A stretch of 5,097 nucleotides of DNA, from the NCBI GenBank assembly GCA_036507695.1, contig DATCIR010000258.1:1-5097 (forward strand), written 5' to 3'. The notes beneath the pieces are model-generated. The model was not told the origin of the DNA. It searched no databases and saw only the letters and a program-made list of their open reading frames with translations. Shown piece by piece: positions 5,007 to 5,097 of the stretch (its first letter is position 1; every line of letters begins with the position of its first letter). Source of the DNA: JAKEGK01 sp036507695 (GTDB lineage: Bacteria > Pseudomonadota > Gammaproteobacteria > SZUA-152). The translations under genes and the position numbers were made by a program.

Positions 5007-5097
5007 GTAACTACTCACCCCGTGTGCAGCATAAGTTAAAGCGGTGCCGGTATCTCCTGCCGGGGGCGTCTGCGGCCAGGGATGGCCGCAGTCGAGC
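5007..5097. repeat. Left half of the palindromic intergenic repeat element
   Basis: This is the mirror image of the element at the left edge. Bases 5007-5020 (GTAACTACTCACCC) are the exact reverse complement of 62-75, and 5041-5066 match 32-57 inverted at 24 of 26 positions. Between the blocks lies a 20-base AT-richer spacer (5021-5040) that is cut to 4 bases in the other arm. Past the shared core, 5071-5078 (TGCGGCCA) and 5083-5090 (TGGCCGCA) form a perfect 8-bp hairpin with a GGGA loop. The last 8 bases, AGTCGAGC, are identical to bases 1-8. The element begins 24 bases after the terminator stem and contains no gene. Confidence 0.82.

Noticed and set aside
1..5097. Integron cassette flanked by attC sites
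   Set aside because: The edge repeats lack the attC core forms (RYYYAAC and GTTRRRY) at their tips, no integrase is present, and the genes lie in mixed orientations rather than as single-gene cassettes.

Overview
The window looks like a piece of a gammaproteobacterial chromosome with balanced base composition. The grounds are a LysR-type regulator of the common CrgA/DmlR-like type, a Sec-exported protein with a DUF4124-like start, and a lysine-tailed DUF2934-like protein. I cannot name the genus. There is no rRNA, tRNA, CRISPR array, transposase, integrase or plasmid replication gene.

Layout from left to right. At 1-75 lies half of a structured palindromic repeat, which runs to five bases before the start codon of a LysR-family regulator (80-997, +). 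A 400-base stretch with no convincing gene follows. Next comes an unrecognised cytoplasmic coiled-coil protein (1398-1967, +), which is convergent with an exported ankyrin-repeat protein (2044-3108, -). A 438-base gap follows, holding inverted repeats and a promoter-like match. Then come a short exported NHL-repeat protein (3547-3981, -), a divergent region with a perfect 14-base palindrome, a possible 98-codon orphan gene (4232-4528, +), and a small basic protein with a histone-H1-like tail and a DUF2934-like domain (4554-4907, +). That last gene ends at a strong intrinsic terminator (4946-4982). The opposite half of the same repeat follows at 5007-5097.

The genes do not form an evident pathway. 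Orientations alternate, every well-supported gene has its own ribosome binding site except the LysR gene, and the only possible co-transcribed pair is the 98-codon ORF with the DUF2934 gene. Two neighbours (ankyrin and NHL) are predicted to act outside the cytoplasm. Two (coiled coil and DUF2934) look cytoplasmic.

The most notable feature is the pair of repeat halves at the window edges. They form matching inverted arms, and the two edges share the 8 bases AGTCGAGC. Joined end to end they would make one roughly 158-base palindromic element. This suggests either a circular molecule cut inside the element, or a segment lying between two same-orientation copies of a dispersed repeat where an assembly broke. 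The second is more likely, because the genes are chromosomal in character. I saw no clear defence, secretion or biosynthetic system.
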